Source of the DNA: Loxodes magnus
Lineage: Eukaryota > Ciliophora > Karyorelictea > Loxodida > Loxodidae
Direction: 5' to 3'
Assembly (NCBI GenBank): GCA_946699065.1
Contig: CAMPDV010000247.1
Coordinates: 186,001-250,000, forward strand
DNA: 64,000 nt
Part shown: piece after piece, positions 10,826-21,811 of the stretch
Layout: each line of letters opens with the position of its first letter
Position numbering within the stretch: the first letter of the stretch is position 1
Made by a program: the position numbers and the translations under genes
The notes under the pieces: generated by a model
Told to the model about the DNA's origin: nothing
Databases searched by the model: none
The model's input: the letters and a program-made list of their open reading frames with translations, nothing else

Positions 10826-11950
10826 AAGTAATAAGTATTTAGAAAAGTGAATAAGTAAAGTAAAAAAAGAAGGTAGAATTTCAGTTTAAGGGTATGCTTT
10901 GAGAAGTAATAAGTATTTAGAAAAGTGAGGAAGTAAAGTAAGAAAAGAAGAAAGAGTTTCAGTTTTAAGGAGTATGCTTCGAGAAGTAATAAGTATTTAG
11001 AAAAGTGAATAAGTAAAGTAAGAAAAGAAGAAAGAGTTTCAGTTTTAAGGAGTATGCTTTAGAAGTAATAAGTATTTAGAAAAGTGAGGAATTAAAGTAA
11101 AAAAACAAGAAAGAGTTTAATTTTAAGGGTATGCTTTAGAAGTAATAAGTATTTAGAAAAGTGAATAAGTAAAGTAAGAAAAGAAGGTAGAGTTTCAGTT
11201 TAAGGGTATGCTTTGAGAATTAATAAGTATTTAGAAAAGTGAATAAGTAAAGTAAGAAAAGAAGATAGAGTTTCAGATTTAAGGAGTATTCTTCGAGAAG
11301 TAATAAGTATTTAGAAAAGTGAGGAAGTAAAGTAAGAAAAGAAGAAAGAGTTTCAGTTTTAAGGAGTATGCTTTGAGAAGTAATAAGTATTTAGAAAAGT
11401 GAATAAGTAAAGTAAAAAAAGAAGGTAGAATTTCAGTTTAAGGGTATGCTTTAGAAGTAATAAGTATTTAGAAAAGTGAGGAAGTAAAGTAAGAAAAGAA
11501 GAAAGATTTTCAGATTTAAGGAGTATTCTTCGAGAAGTAATAAGTATTTAGAAAAGTGAATAAGTAAAGTAAGAAAAGAAGAAAGAATTTGATTTTAAGG
11601 GTATGCTTTGAGAAGTAATAAGTATTTAGAAAAGTGAAGAAGTAAAGTAAAAAAAGAAGGTAGAATTTCAGTTTAAGGGTATGCTTTAGAAGTAATAAGT
11701 ATTTAGAAAAGTGAGGAAGTAAAGTAAGAAAAGAAGATAGAGTTTCAGTTTTAAGTAATATGCTTCGAGAATTAATAAGTATTTAGAAAAGTGAATAAGT
11801 AAAGTAAGAAAACAAGAAAGAGTTTAATTTTAAGGGTATGCTTTGAGAATTAATAAGTATTTAGAAAAGTGAATAAGTAAAGTAAGAAAAGAAGGTAGAG
11901 TTTCAGTTTAAGGGTATGCTTTGAGAATTAATAAGTATTTAGAAAAGTGA
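10808..11950 (+). repeat. Duplicated block B, copy 2
   Basis: Second copy of 9,075-10,217. At its right end one monomer is doubled (11,941-12,018), after which the match to the first copy resumes at an offset of 1,811 bp. This is a clear single-monomer gain at a duplication edge. Confidence 0.85.
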
Positions 11951-12309
11951 ATAAGTAAAGTAAGAAAAGAAGGTAGAGTTTCAGTTTAAGGGTATGCTTT
12001 GAGAATTAATAAGTATTTAGAAAAGTGAAGAAGTAAAGTAAAAAAAGAAGATAGAGTTTCAGTTTTAAGGAGTATGCTTTAGAAGTAATAAGTATTTAGA
12101 AAAGTGAGGAAGTAAAGTAAGAAAAGAAGAAAGAGTTTCAGTTTTAAGGAGTATGCTTTGAGAAGTAATAAGTATTTAGAAAAGTGAATAAGTAAAGTAA
12201 AAAAAGAAGGTAGAATTTCAGTTTAAGGGTATGCTTTGAGAAGTAATAAGTATTTAGAAAAGTGAATAAGTAAAGTAAGAAAAGAAGAAAGAGTTTCAGT
12301 TTTAAGGAG

Positions 12310-13189
12310 TATGCTTTAGAAGTAATAAGTATTTAGAAAAGTGAGGAAGTAAAGTAAGAAAAGAAGATAGAGTTTCAGTTTTAAGTAATATGCTTCGAGA
12401 ATTAATAAGTATTTAGAAAAGTGAATAAGTAAAGTAAGAAAACAAGAAAGAGTTTAATTTTAAGGGTATGCTTTGAGAATTAATAAGTATTTAGAAAAGT
12501 GAATAAGTAAAGTAAGAAAAGAAGGTAGAGTTTCAGTTTAAGGGTATGCTTTGAGAATTAATAAGTATTTAGAAAAGTGAAGAAGTAAAGTAAAAAAAGA
12601 AGATAGAGTTTCAGTTTTAAGGAGTATGCTTTAGAAGTAATAAGTATTTAGAAAAGTGAGGAAGTAAAGTAAGAAAAGAAGAAAGAGTTTCAGTTTTAAG
12701 GAGTATGCTTTGAGAAGTAATAAGTATTTAGAAAAGTGAATAAGTAAAGTAAAAAAAGAAGGTAGAATTTCAGTTTAAGGGTATGCTTTGAGAAGTAATA
12801 AGTATTTAGAAAAGTGAGGAAGTAAAGTAAGAAAAGAAGAAAGAGTTTCAGTTTTAAACAGTATGCTTCGAGAAGTAATAAGTATTTAGAAAAGTGAGGA
12901 AGTAAAGTAAAAAAAGAAAGTAGAATTTCAGATTTAAGGGTATGCTTTAGAAGTAATAAGTATTTAGAAAAGTGAGGAAGTAAAGTAAGAAAAGAAGAAA
13001 GAGTTTCAGTTTTAAGGAGTATGCTTTGAGAAGTAATAAGTATTTAGAAAAGTGAATAAATAAAGTAAGAAAAGAAGAAAGAGTTTCAGTTTTAGGGAGT
13101 ATGCTTTAGAAGTAATAAGTATTTAGAAAAGTGAGGAAGTAAAGTAAGAAAAGAAGAAAGATTTTCAGATTTAAGGAGTATGCTTTGAG
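12310..13189 (+). repeat. Duplicated block B2, copy 2
   Basis: Second copy of 9,945-10,825. Its left part also matches block B copy 2 (630 bp, eight monomers, from 11,754 to 12,384), so 9.9-13.2 kb carries three overlapping copies of the same module. Confidence 0.82.
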
Positions 13190-13739
13190 AAGTAATAAGT
13201 ATTTAGAAAAGTGAGGAAGTAAAGTAAGAAAAGAAGATAGAGTTTCAGTTTTAAGTAATATGCTTCGAGAAGTAATAAGTATTTAGAAAAGTGAATAAGT
13301 AAAGTAAGAAAAGAAGATAGAATTTAATTTTAAGGGTATGCTTTGAGAAGTAATAAGTATTTAGAAAAGTGAATAAGTAAAGTAAAAAAAGAAGGTAGAA
13401 TTTCAGTTTTAAGGAGTATGCTTTGAGAAGTAATAAGTATTTAGAAAAGTGAATAAGTAAAGTAAGAAAAGAAGGTAGAGTTTCAGTTTAAGGGTATGCT
13501 TTGAGAAGTAATAAGTATTTAGAAAAGTGAGGAAGTAAAGTAAGAAAAGAAGGTAGAGTTTCAGTTTAAGGGTATGCTTTAGAAGTAATAAGTATTTAGA
13601 AAAGTGAAGAAGTAAAGTAAGAAAAGAAGATGAAGTTTCAGTTTTAAGGAGTATGCTTTGAGAAGTAATAAGTATTTAGAAAAGTGAATAAGTAAAGTAA
13701 GAAAAGAAGAAAGAGTTTCAGTTTTAGGGAGTATGCTTT
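13190..13739 (+). repeat. Ordinary monomers between duplicated blocks
   Basis: About seven ordinary monomers, including a gatgaagtttcag variant at 13,631. The run is not clearly part of either flanking duplication. I see nothing other than satellite. Confidence 0.8.
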
Positions 13740-16700
13740 GAGAAGTAATAAGTATTTAGAAAAGTGAGGAAGTAAAGTAAGAAAAGAAGGTAGAGTTTCA
13801 GTTTAAGGGTATGCTTTAGAAGTAATAAGTATTTAGAAAAGTGAGGAAGTAAAGTAAGAAAAGAAGAAAGAGTTTCAGTTTTAAGGAGTATGCTTTGAGA
13901 AGTAATAAGTATTTAGAAAAGTGAGGAAGTAAAGTAAGAAAAGAAGGTAGAGTTTCAGTTTAAGGGTATGCTTTAGAAGTAATAAGTATTTAGAAAAGTG
14001 AATAAGTAAATTAATAAAAAAAGAAAGAGTTTCAGATTTAAACAGTATGCTTCGAGAAGTAATAAGTATTTAGAAAAGTGAGGAAGTAAAGTAAAAAAAG
14101 AAAGTAGAATTTCAGATTTAAGGGTATGCTTTAGAAGTAATAAGTATTTAGAAAAGTGAGGAAGTAAAGTAAGAAAAGAAGGTAGAGTTTCAGTTTAAGG
14201 GTATGCTTTAGAAGTAATAAGTATTTAGAAAAGTGAATAAGTAAATTAATAAAAAAAGAAAGAGTTTCAGTTTTAAAGAGTATGCTTTGAGAAGTAATAA
14301 GTATTTAGAAAAGTGAATAAGTAAAGTAAGAAAAGAAGATAGAGTTTCAGTTTTAAGGAGTATGCTTCGAGAAGTAATAAGTATTTAGAAAAGTGAATGA
14401 ATAAAGTAAGAAAAGAAGAAAGAGTTTAATTTTAAGGGTATGCTTTGAGAATTAATAAGTATTTAGAAAAGTGAATAAGTAAAGTAAGAAAAGAAGGTAG
14501 AGTTTCAGTTTAAGGGTATGCTTTGAGAATTAATAAGTATTTAGAAAAGTGAATAAGTAAAGTAAGAAAAGAAGATAGAGTTTCAGTTTTAAGGAGTATG
14601 CTTTGAGAAGTAATAAGTATTTAGAAAAGTGAATAAATAAAGTAAGAAAAGAAGAAAGATTTTCAGTTTTAAGGAGTATGCTTTGGAAGTAATAAGTATT
14701 TAGAAAAGTGAAGAAGTAAAGTAAAAAAAGAAGAAAGATTTTCAGATTTAAGGAGTATGCTTTGAGAAGTAATAAGTATTTAGAAAAGTGAGGAAGTAAA
14801 GTAAGAAAAGAAGATAGAGTTTCAGTTTTAAGTAATATGCTTCGAGAAGTAATAAGTATTTAGAAAAGTGAATAAGTAAAGTAAGAAAAGAAGAAAGAAT
14901 TTGATTTTAAGGGTATGCTTTGAGAAGTAATAAGTATTTAGAAAAGTGAATGAATAAAGTAAGAAAAGAAGAAAGAGTTTCAGTTTTAAGGAGTATGCTT
15001 TGAGAATTAATAAGTATTTAGAAAAGTGAATAAGTGAAGTAAGAAAAGAAGAAAGAGTTTCAGTTTTAAGGGTATGCATTAGAAGTAATAAGTATTTAGA
15101 AAAGTGAATAAGTAAATTAATAAAAAAAGAAAGAGTTTCAGTTTTAAAGAGTATGCTTTGAGAAGTAATAAGTATTTAGAAAAGTGAATAAGTAAAGTAA
15201 GAAAAGAAGATAGAGTTTCAGTTTTAAGGAGTATGCTTTCAGAAGTAACAAGTATTTAGAAAAGTGAATAAATAAAGTAAGAAAAGAAGAAAGAGTTTCA
15301 GTTTTAGGGAGTATGCTTTAGAAGTAATAAGTATTTAGAAAAGTGAATAAGTAAAGTAAGAAAAGAAGGTAGAGTTTCAGTTTTAAGTAATATGCTTCGA
15401 GAAGTAATAAGTATTTAGAAAAGTGAGGAAGTAAAGTAAGAAAAGAAGAAAGATTTTCAGTTTTAAGAAGTATGCTTTGAGAAGTAATAAGTATTTAGAA
15501 AAGTGAAGAAGTAAAGTAAGAAAAGAAGAAAGATTTTCAGTTTTAAGAAGTATGCTTTAGAAGTAATAAGTATTTAGAAAAGTGAATAAGTAAAGTAAGA
15601 AAAGAAGGTAGAGTTTCAGTTTAAGGGTATGCTTTGAGAAGTAATAAGTATTTAGAAAAGTGAATAAGTAAAGTAAGAAAAGAAGATAGAGTTTCAGTTT
15701 TAAAGAGTATGCTTCGAGAAGTAATAAGTATTTAGAAAAGTGAGGAAGTAAAGTAAAAAAAGAAGGTAGAATTTCAGTTTAAGGGTATGCTTTGAGAAGT
15801 AATAAGTATTTAGAAAAGTGAGGAAGTAAAGTAAGAAAAGAAGATAGAGTTTCAGTTTTAAGTAATATGCTTCGAGAAGTAATAAGTATTTAGAAAAGTG
15901 AGGAAGTAAAGTAAGAAAAGAAGGTAGAGTTTCAGTTTAAGGGTATGCTTTGAGAATTAATAAGTATTTAGAAAAGTGAATAAGTAAAGTAAGAAAAGAA
16001 GAAAGAGTTTCAGTTTTAAGGAGTATGCTTTGAGAAGTAATAAGTATTTAGAAAAGTGAATAAGTAAAGTAAGAAAAGAAGAAAGATTTTCAGATTTAAA
16101 GAGTATTCTTCGAGAAGTAATAAGTATTTAGTAAATTGAATAAGTAAAGTAAGAAAAGAAGATAGAGTTTCAGTTTTAAAGAGTATGCTTTGAGAAGTAA
16201 TAAGTATTTAGAAAAGTGAGGAAGTAAAGTAAGAAAAGAAGGTAGAGTTTCAGTTTAAGGGTATGCTTTAGAAGTAATAAGTATTTAGAAAAGTGAATAG
16301 TTAAATAATAAAAAAAGATAGAGTTTCAGTTTTAAAGAGTATGCTTAGAGAAGTAATAAGTATTTAGAAAAGTGAATAAGTAAAGTAAGAAAAGAAGAAA
16401 GAGTTTCAGTTTTAAGGAGTATGCTTTGAGAAGTAATAAGTATTTAGAAAAGTGAATAAGTAAAGTAAGAAAAGAAGAAAGAGTTTCAGTTTTAAGGAGT
16501 ATGCTTTGAGAAGTAATAAGTATTTAGAAAAGTGAGGAAGTAAAGTAAGAAAAGAAGAAAGATTTTCAGATTTAAAGAGTATTCTTCGAGAAGTAATAAG
16601 TATTTAGAAAAGTGAATAAGTAAAGTAAGAAAAAAAGATAGAGTTTCAGTTTTAAGGAGTATGCTTTGAGAAGTAATAAGTATTTAGAAAAGTGAATAAG

Positions 16701-19700
16701 TAAAGTAAAAAAAAAAGATAGAGTTTCAGTTTTAAGTAATATGCTTCGAGAAGTAATAAGTATTTAGAAAAGTGAATAAGTAAAGTAAAAAAAGAAGATA
16801 GAGTTTCAGTTTTAAAGAGTATGCTTTGAGAAGTAATAAGTATTTAGAAAAGTGAGGAAGTAAAGTAAGAAAAGAAGGTAGAGTTTCAGTTTAAGGGTAT
16901 GCTTTAGAAGTAATAAGTATTTAGAAAAGTGAATAAGTAAAGTAAGAAAAGAAGATAGAGTTTCAGTTTTAAGAAGTATGCTTTGAGAAGTAATAAGTAT
17001 TTAGAAAAGTGAATAAGTAAAGTAAGAAAAGAAGAAAGAGTTTCAGTTTTAAGGAGTATGCTTTGAGAAGTATTAAGAATTTAGAAAAGTGAAGAAGTAA
17101 AGTAAGAAAAGAAGAAAGAATTTAATTTTAAGGATATGCTTTGAGAATTAATAAGTATTTAGAAAAGTGAATAAGTAAAGTAAGAAAAAAAGATATAGTT
17201 TAAGTTTTAAGGTTATGCTTTGAGAAGTAATAAGTATTTAGAAAAGTGAATAAGTAAAGTAAGAAAAAAGATAGAGTTTCAGTTTTAAAGAGTATGCTTA
17301 GAGAAGTAATAAGTATTTAGAAAAGTGAATAAGTAAAGTAAGAAAAGAAGATAGAGTTTCAGTTTTAAGGAGTATGCTTCGAGAAGTAATAAGTATTTAG
17401 AAAAGTGAATAAGTAAAGTAAAAAAAAAAGATAGAGTTTCAGTTTTAAGTAATATGCTTCGAGAAGTAATAAGTATTTAGAAAAGTGAATAAGTAAAGTA
17501 AAAAAAGAAGATAGAGTTTCAGTTTTAAAGAGTATGCTTTGAGAAGTAATAAGTATTTAGAAAAGTGAGGAAGTAAAGTAAGAAAAGAAGGTAGAGTTTC
17601 AGTTTAAGGGTATGCTTTAGAAGTAATAAGTATTTAGAAAAGTGAATAATTAAATTAAGAAAAAAAGAAAGAGTTTCAGTTTAAGGGTATGCTTTAGAAG
17701 TAATAAGTATTTAGAAAAGTGAATAATTAAATTAAGAAAAAAAGAAAGAGTTTCAGTTTTAAGGAGTATGCTTTGAGAAGTAATAAGTATTTAGAAAAGT
17801 GAGGAAGTAAAGTAAAAAAAGAAGATAGAGTTTCAGTTTTAAAGAGTATGCTTTGAGAAGTAATAAGTATTTAGAAAAGTGAGGAAGTAAAGTAAGAAAA
17901 GAAGGTAGAGTTTCAGTTTAAGGGTATGCTTTAGAAGTAATAAGTATTTAGAAAAGTGAATAAATAAAGTAAGAAAAGAAGAAAGAGTTTCAGTTTTAGG
18001 GTATGCTTTAGAAGTAATAAGTATTTAGAAAAGTGAATAAGTAAAGTAAGAAAAGAAGAAAGAGTTTCAGTTTTAAGGAGTATGCTTTGAGAAGTATTAA
18101 GAATTTAGAAAAGTGAAGAAGTAAAGTAAAAAAAGAAGGTAGAATTTCAGTTTAAAGGTGCATGCTTTGAGGAGTAATAAGAATTTAGTAAATTGAATAA
18201 GTAAAGTAAGAAAAAAAGATAGAGTTTAAGTTTTAAGGAGTATGCTTTGAGAAGTAATAAGTATTTAGAAAAGTGAATAATTAAATTAAGAAAAAAAGAT
18301 AGAGTTTCAGTTTTAAGTAATATGCTTTGAGAAGTAATAAGTATTTAGAAAAGTGAAGAAGTAAAGTAAGAAAAGAAGATGAAGTTTCAGTTTTAAGGAG
18401 TATGCTTTGAGAAGTAATAAGTATTTAGAAAAGTGAATAAATAAAGTAAGAAAAGAAGAAAGAGTTTCAGTTTTAGGGAGTATGCTTTGAGAAGTAATAA
18501 GTATTTAGAAAAGTGAGGAAGTAAAGTAAGAAAAGAAGGTAGAGTTTCAGTTTAAGGGTATGCTTTAGAAGTAATAAGTATTTAGAAAAGTGAGGAAGTA
18601 AAGTAAGAAAAGAAGAAAGAGTTTCAGTTTTAAGGAGTATGCTTTGAGAAGTAATAAGTATTTAGAAAAGTGAATGAATAAAGTAAGAAAAGAAGAAAGA
18701 GTTTCAGATTTAAGGGTATGCTTTGAGAAGTAATAAGTATTTAGAAAAGTGAATAAGTAAATTAATAAAAAAAGAAAGAGTTTCAGTTTTAAAGAGTATG
18801 CTTTGAGAAGTAATAAGTATTTAGAAAAGTGAATAAGTAAAGTAAGAAAAGAAGGTAGAGTTTCAGTTTAAGGGTATGCTTTGAGAAGTAATAAGTATTT
18901 AGAAAAGTGAATGAATAAAGTAAGAAAAGAAGAAAGAGTTTCAGATTTAAGGGTATGCTTTGAGAAGTAATAAGTATTTAGAAAAGTGAGGAAGTAAAGT
19001 AAGAAAAGAAGGTAGAGTTTCAGTTTAAGGGTATGCTTTAGAAGTAATAAGTATTTAGAAAAGTGAGGAAGTAAAGTAAGAAAAGAAGATAGAGTTTCAG
19101 TTTTAAGTAATATGCTTCGAGAAGTAATAAGTATTTAGAAAAGTGAATAAGTAAAGTAAGAAAAGAAGAAAGAATTTGATTTTAAGGGTATGCTTTAGAA
19201 GTAATAAGTATTTAGAAAAGTGAATAAGTAAAGTAAGAAAAGAAGATAGAGTTTCAGTTTTAAGAAGTATGCTTTGAGAAGTAATAAGTATTTAGAAAAG
19301 TGAGGAAGTAAAGTAAGAAAAAAAGATAGAGTTTCAGTTTTAAGTAATATGCTTCGAGAAGTAATAAGTATTTAGAAAAGTGAAGAAGTAAAGTAAAAAA
19401 AGAAGAAAGATTTTCAGATTTAAGGAGTATGCTTTGAGAAGTAATAAGTATTTAGAAAAGTGAGGTAGTAAAGTAAGAAAAGAAGGTAGAGTTTCAGTTT
19501 AAGGGTATGCATTAGAAGTAATAAGTATTTAGAAAAGTGAATAAGTAAATTAATAAAAAAAGAAAGAGTTTCAGTTTTAAAGAGTATGCTTTGAGAAGTA
19601 ATAAGTATTTAGAAAAGTGAATAAGTAAAGTAAGAAAAGAAGAAAGAGTTTCAGTTTTAAGGTGTATGCTTCGAGAAGTAATAAGTATTTAGAAAAGTGA

Positions 19701-20930
19701 GGTAGTAAAGTAAGAAAAGAAGATAGAGTTTCAGTTTTAAGTAATATGCTTCGAGAAGTAATAAGTATTTAGAAAAGTGAGGAAGTAAAGTAAGAAAAGA
19801 AAGTAGAATTTCAGATTTAAGGGTATGCTTTAGAAGTAATAAGTATTTAGAAAAGTGAATAAGTAAAGTAAGAAAAGAAGATAGAGTTTCAGTTTTAAGA
19901 AGTATGCTTTGAGAAGTAATAAGTATTTAGAAAAGTGAATAAGTAAAGTAAGAAAAAAAGATAGAGTTTCAGTTTTAAGTAATATGCTTTGAGAAGTAAT
20001 AAGTATTTAGAAAAGTGAAGAAGTAAAGTAAAAAAAGAAGAAAGATTTTCAGATTTAAGGAGTATGCTTTGAGAAGTAATAAGTATTTAGAAAAGTGAGG
20101 AAGTAAAGTAAGAAAAGAAGATAGAGTTTCAGTTTTAAGTAATATGCTTCGAGAAGTAATAAGTATTTAGAAAAGTGAATAAGTAAAGTAAGAAAAGAAG
20201 AAAGAATTTGATTTTAAGGGTATGCTTTGAGAAGTAATAAGTATTTAGAAAAGTGAATAAATAAAGTAAGAAAAGAAGAAAGAGTTTCAGTTTTAAGGAG
20301 TATGCTTTGAGAAGTAATAAGTATTTAGAAAAGTGAATAAGTGAAGTAAGAAAAGAAGAAAGAGTTTCAGTTTTAAGGAGTATGCTTTGAGAAGTAATAA
20401 GTATTTAGAAAAGTGAATAAGTAAAGTAAGAAAAGAAGAAAGATTTTCAGTTTTAAGGAGTATGCTTTGAGAAGTAATAAGTATTTAGAAAAGTGAATAA
20501 TTAAATTAAGAAAAAAAGATAGAGTTTCAGTTTTAAGTAATATGCTTTGAGAAGTAATAAGTATTTAGAAAAGTGAATGAATAAAGTAAGAAAAGAAGGT
20601 AGAGTTTCAGTTTAAGGGTATGCTTTAGAAGTAATAAGTATTTAGAAAAGTGAATAAGTAAAGTAAAAAAAGAAGATAGAGTTTCAGTTTTAAGGAGTAT
20701 GCTTTGAGAAGTAATAAGTATTTAGAAAAGTGAGGTAGTAAAGTAAGAAAAGAAGGTAGAGTTTCAGTTTAAGGGTATGCATTAGAAGTAATAAGTATTT
20801 AGAAAAGTGAATAAGTAAATTAATAAAAAAAGAAAGAGTTTCAGTTTTAAAGAGTATGCTTTGAGAAGTAATAAGTATTTAGAAAAGTGAATAAGTAAAG
20901 TAAGAAAAGAAGAAAGAGTTTCAGTTTTAA
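13740..20930 (+). repeat. Superblock C, copy 1 (~7.2 kb)
   Basis: This run of roughly 90 monomers is followed in the same order by 21,812-29,640. Paired landmarks: aacagtatgc 14,041/22,113 (offset 8,072), gaatgaat 14,391/22,460 (8,069), the unusual ctttggaagt 14,681/22,750 (8,069), ttttaagaag 15,471/23,529 (8,058), gtaaattgaa 16,131/24,281 (8,150), agatatagtt 17,191/25,342 (8,151), catgctttga 18,161/26,312 (8,151), attaataaaa 18,761/27,069 (8,308), tgaggtagta 19,461/28,170 and 20,731/29,440 (8,709). The steps are mostly whole monomers. Confidence 0.9.
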
Positions 20931-21811
20931 GGAGTATGCTTTGAGAAGTAATAAGTATTTAGAAAAGTGAGGAAGTAAAGTAAGAAAAGAAGGTAGAGTT
21001 TCAGTTTAAGGGTATGCTTTAGAAGTAATAAGTATTTAGAAAAGTGAATAAGTAAATTAATAAAAAAAGAAAGAGTTTCAGTTTTAAAGAGTATGCTTTG
21101 AGAAGTAATAAGTATTTAGAAAAGTGAATAAGTAAAGTAAGAAAAGAAGATAGAGTTTCAGTTTTAAGGAGTATGTTTTGAGAAGTAATAAGTATTTAGA
21201 AAAGTGAATGAATAAAGTAAGAAAAGAAGAAAGAGTTTCAGATTTAAGGGTATGCTTTGAGAAGTAATAAGTATTTAGAAAAGTGAGGAAGTAAAGTAAG
21301 AAAAGAAGGTAGAGTTTCAGTTTAAGGGTATGCTTTAGAAGTAATAAGTATTTAGAAAAGTGAATAAGTAAAGTAAGAAAAGAAGAAAGAGTTTCAGTTT
21401 TAAGGAGTATGCTTTGAGAAGTAATAAGTATTTAGAAAAGTGAAGAAGTAAAGTAAAAAAAGAAGGTAGAATTTCAGTTTTAAGGAGTATGCTTTGAGAA
21501 GTAATAAGTATTTAGAAAAGTGAATAAGTAAAGTAAGAAAAGAAGAAAGAATTTGATTTTAAGGGTATGCTTTGAGAAGTAATAAGTATTTAGAAAAGTG
21601 AATGAATAAAGTAAGAAAAGAAGAAAGAGTTTCAGTTTTAAGGAGTATGCTTTGAGAAGTAATAAGTATTTAGAAAAATGAATAAGTAAAGTAAGAAAAG
21701 AAGAAAGAATTTGATTTTAAGGGTATGCTTTGAGAAGTAATAAGTATTTAGAAAAGTGAATAAATAAAGTAAGAAAAGAAGAAAGAGTTTCAGTTTTAAG
21801 GAGTATGCTTT
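20931..21811 (+). repeat. Junction segment between superblock C copies
   Basis: About eleven ordinary monomers separate the two superblocks, including two gaatttgatt monomers (near 21,550 and 21,710) and one in which the usual aaaagtga reads aaaaatga (about 21,677). Nothing except satellite is seen. Confidence 0.8.

Noticed and set aside
14828..15079. 83-codon ORF on the minus strand, hydrophobic
   Set aside because: Apparent membrane-like composition is only the translation of antisense A/G tracts (Phe, Leu, Ser). It repeats every 26 residues with 78-bp monomers and recurs at 22,897 through superblock C.
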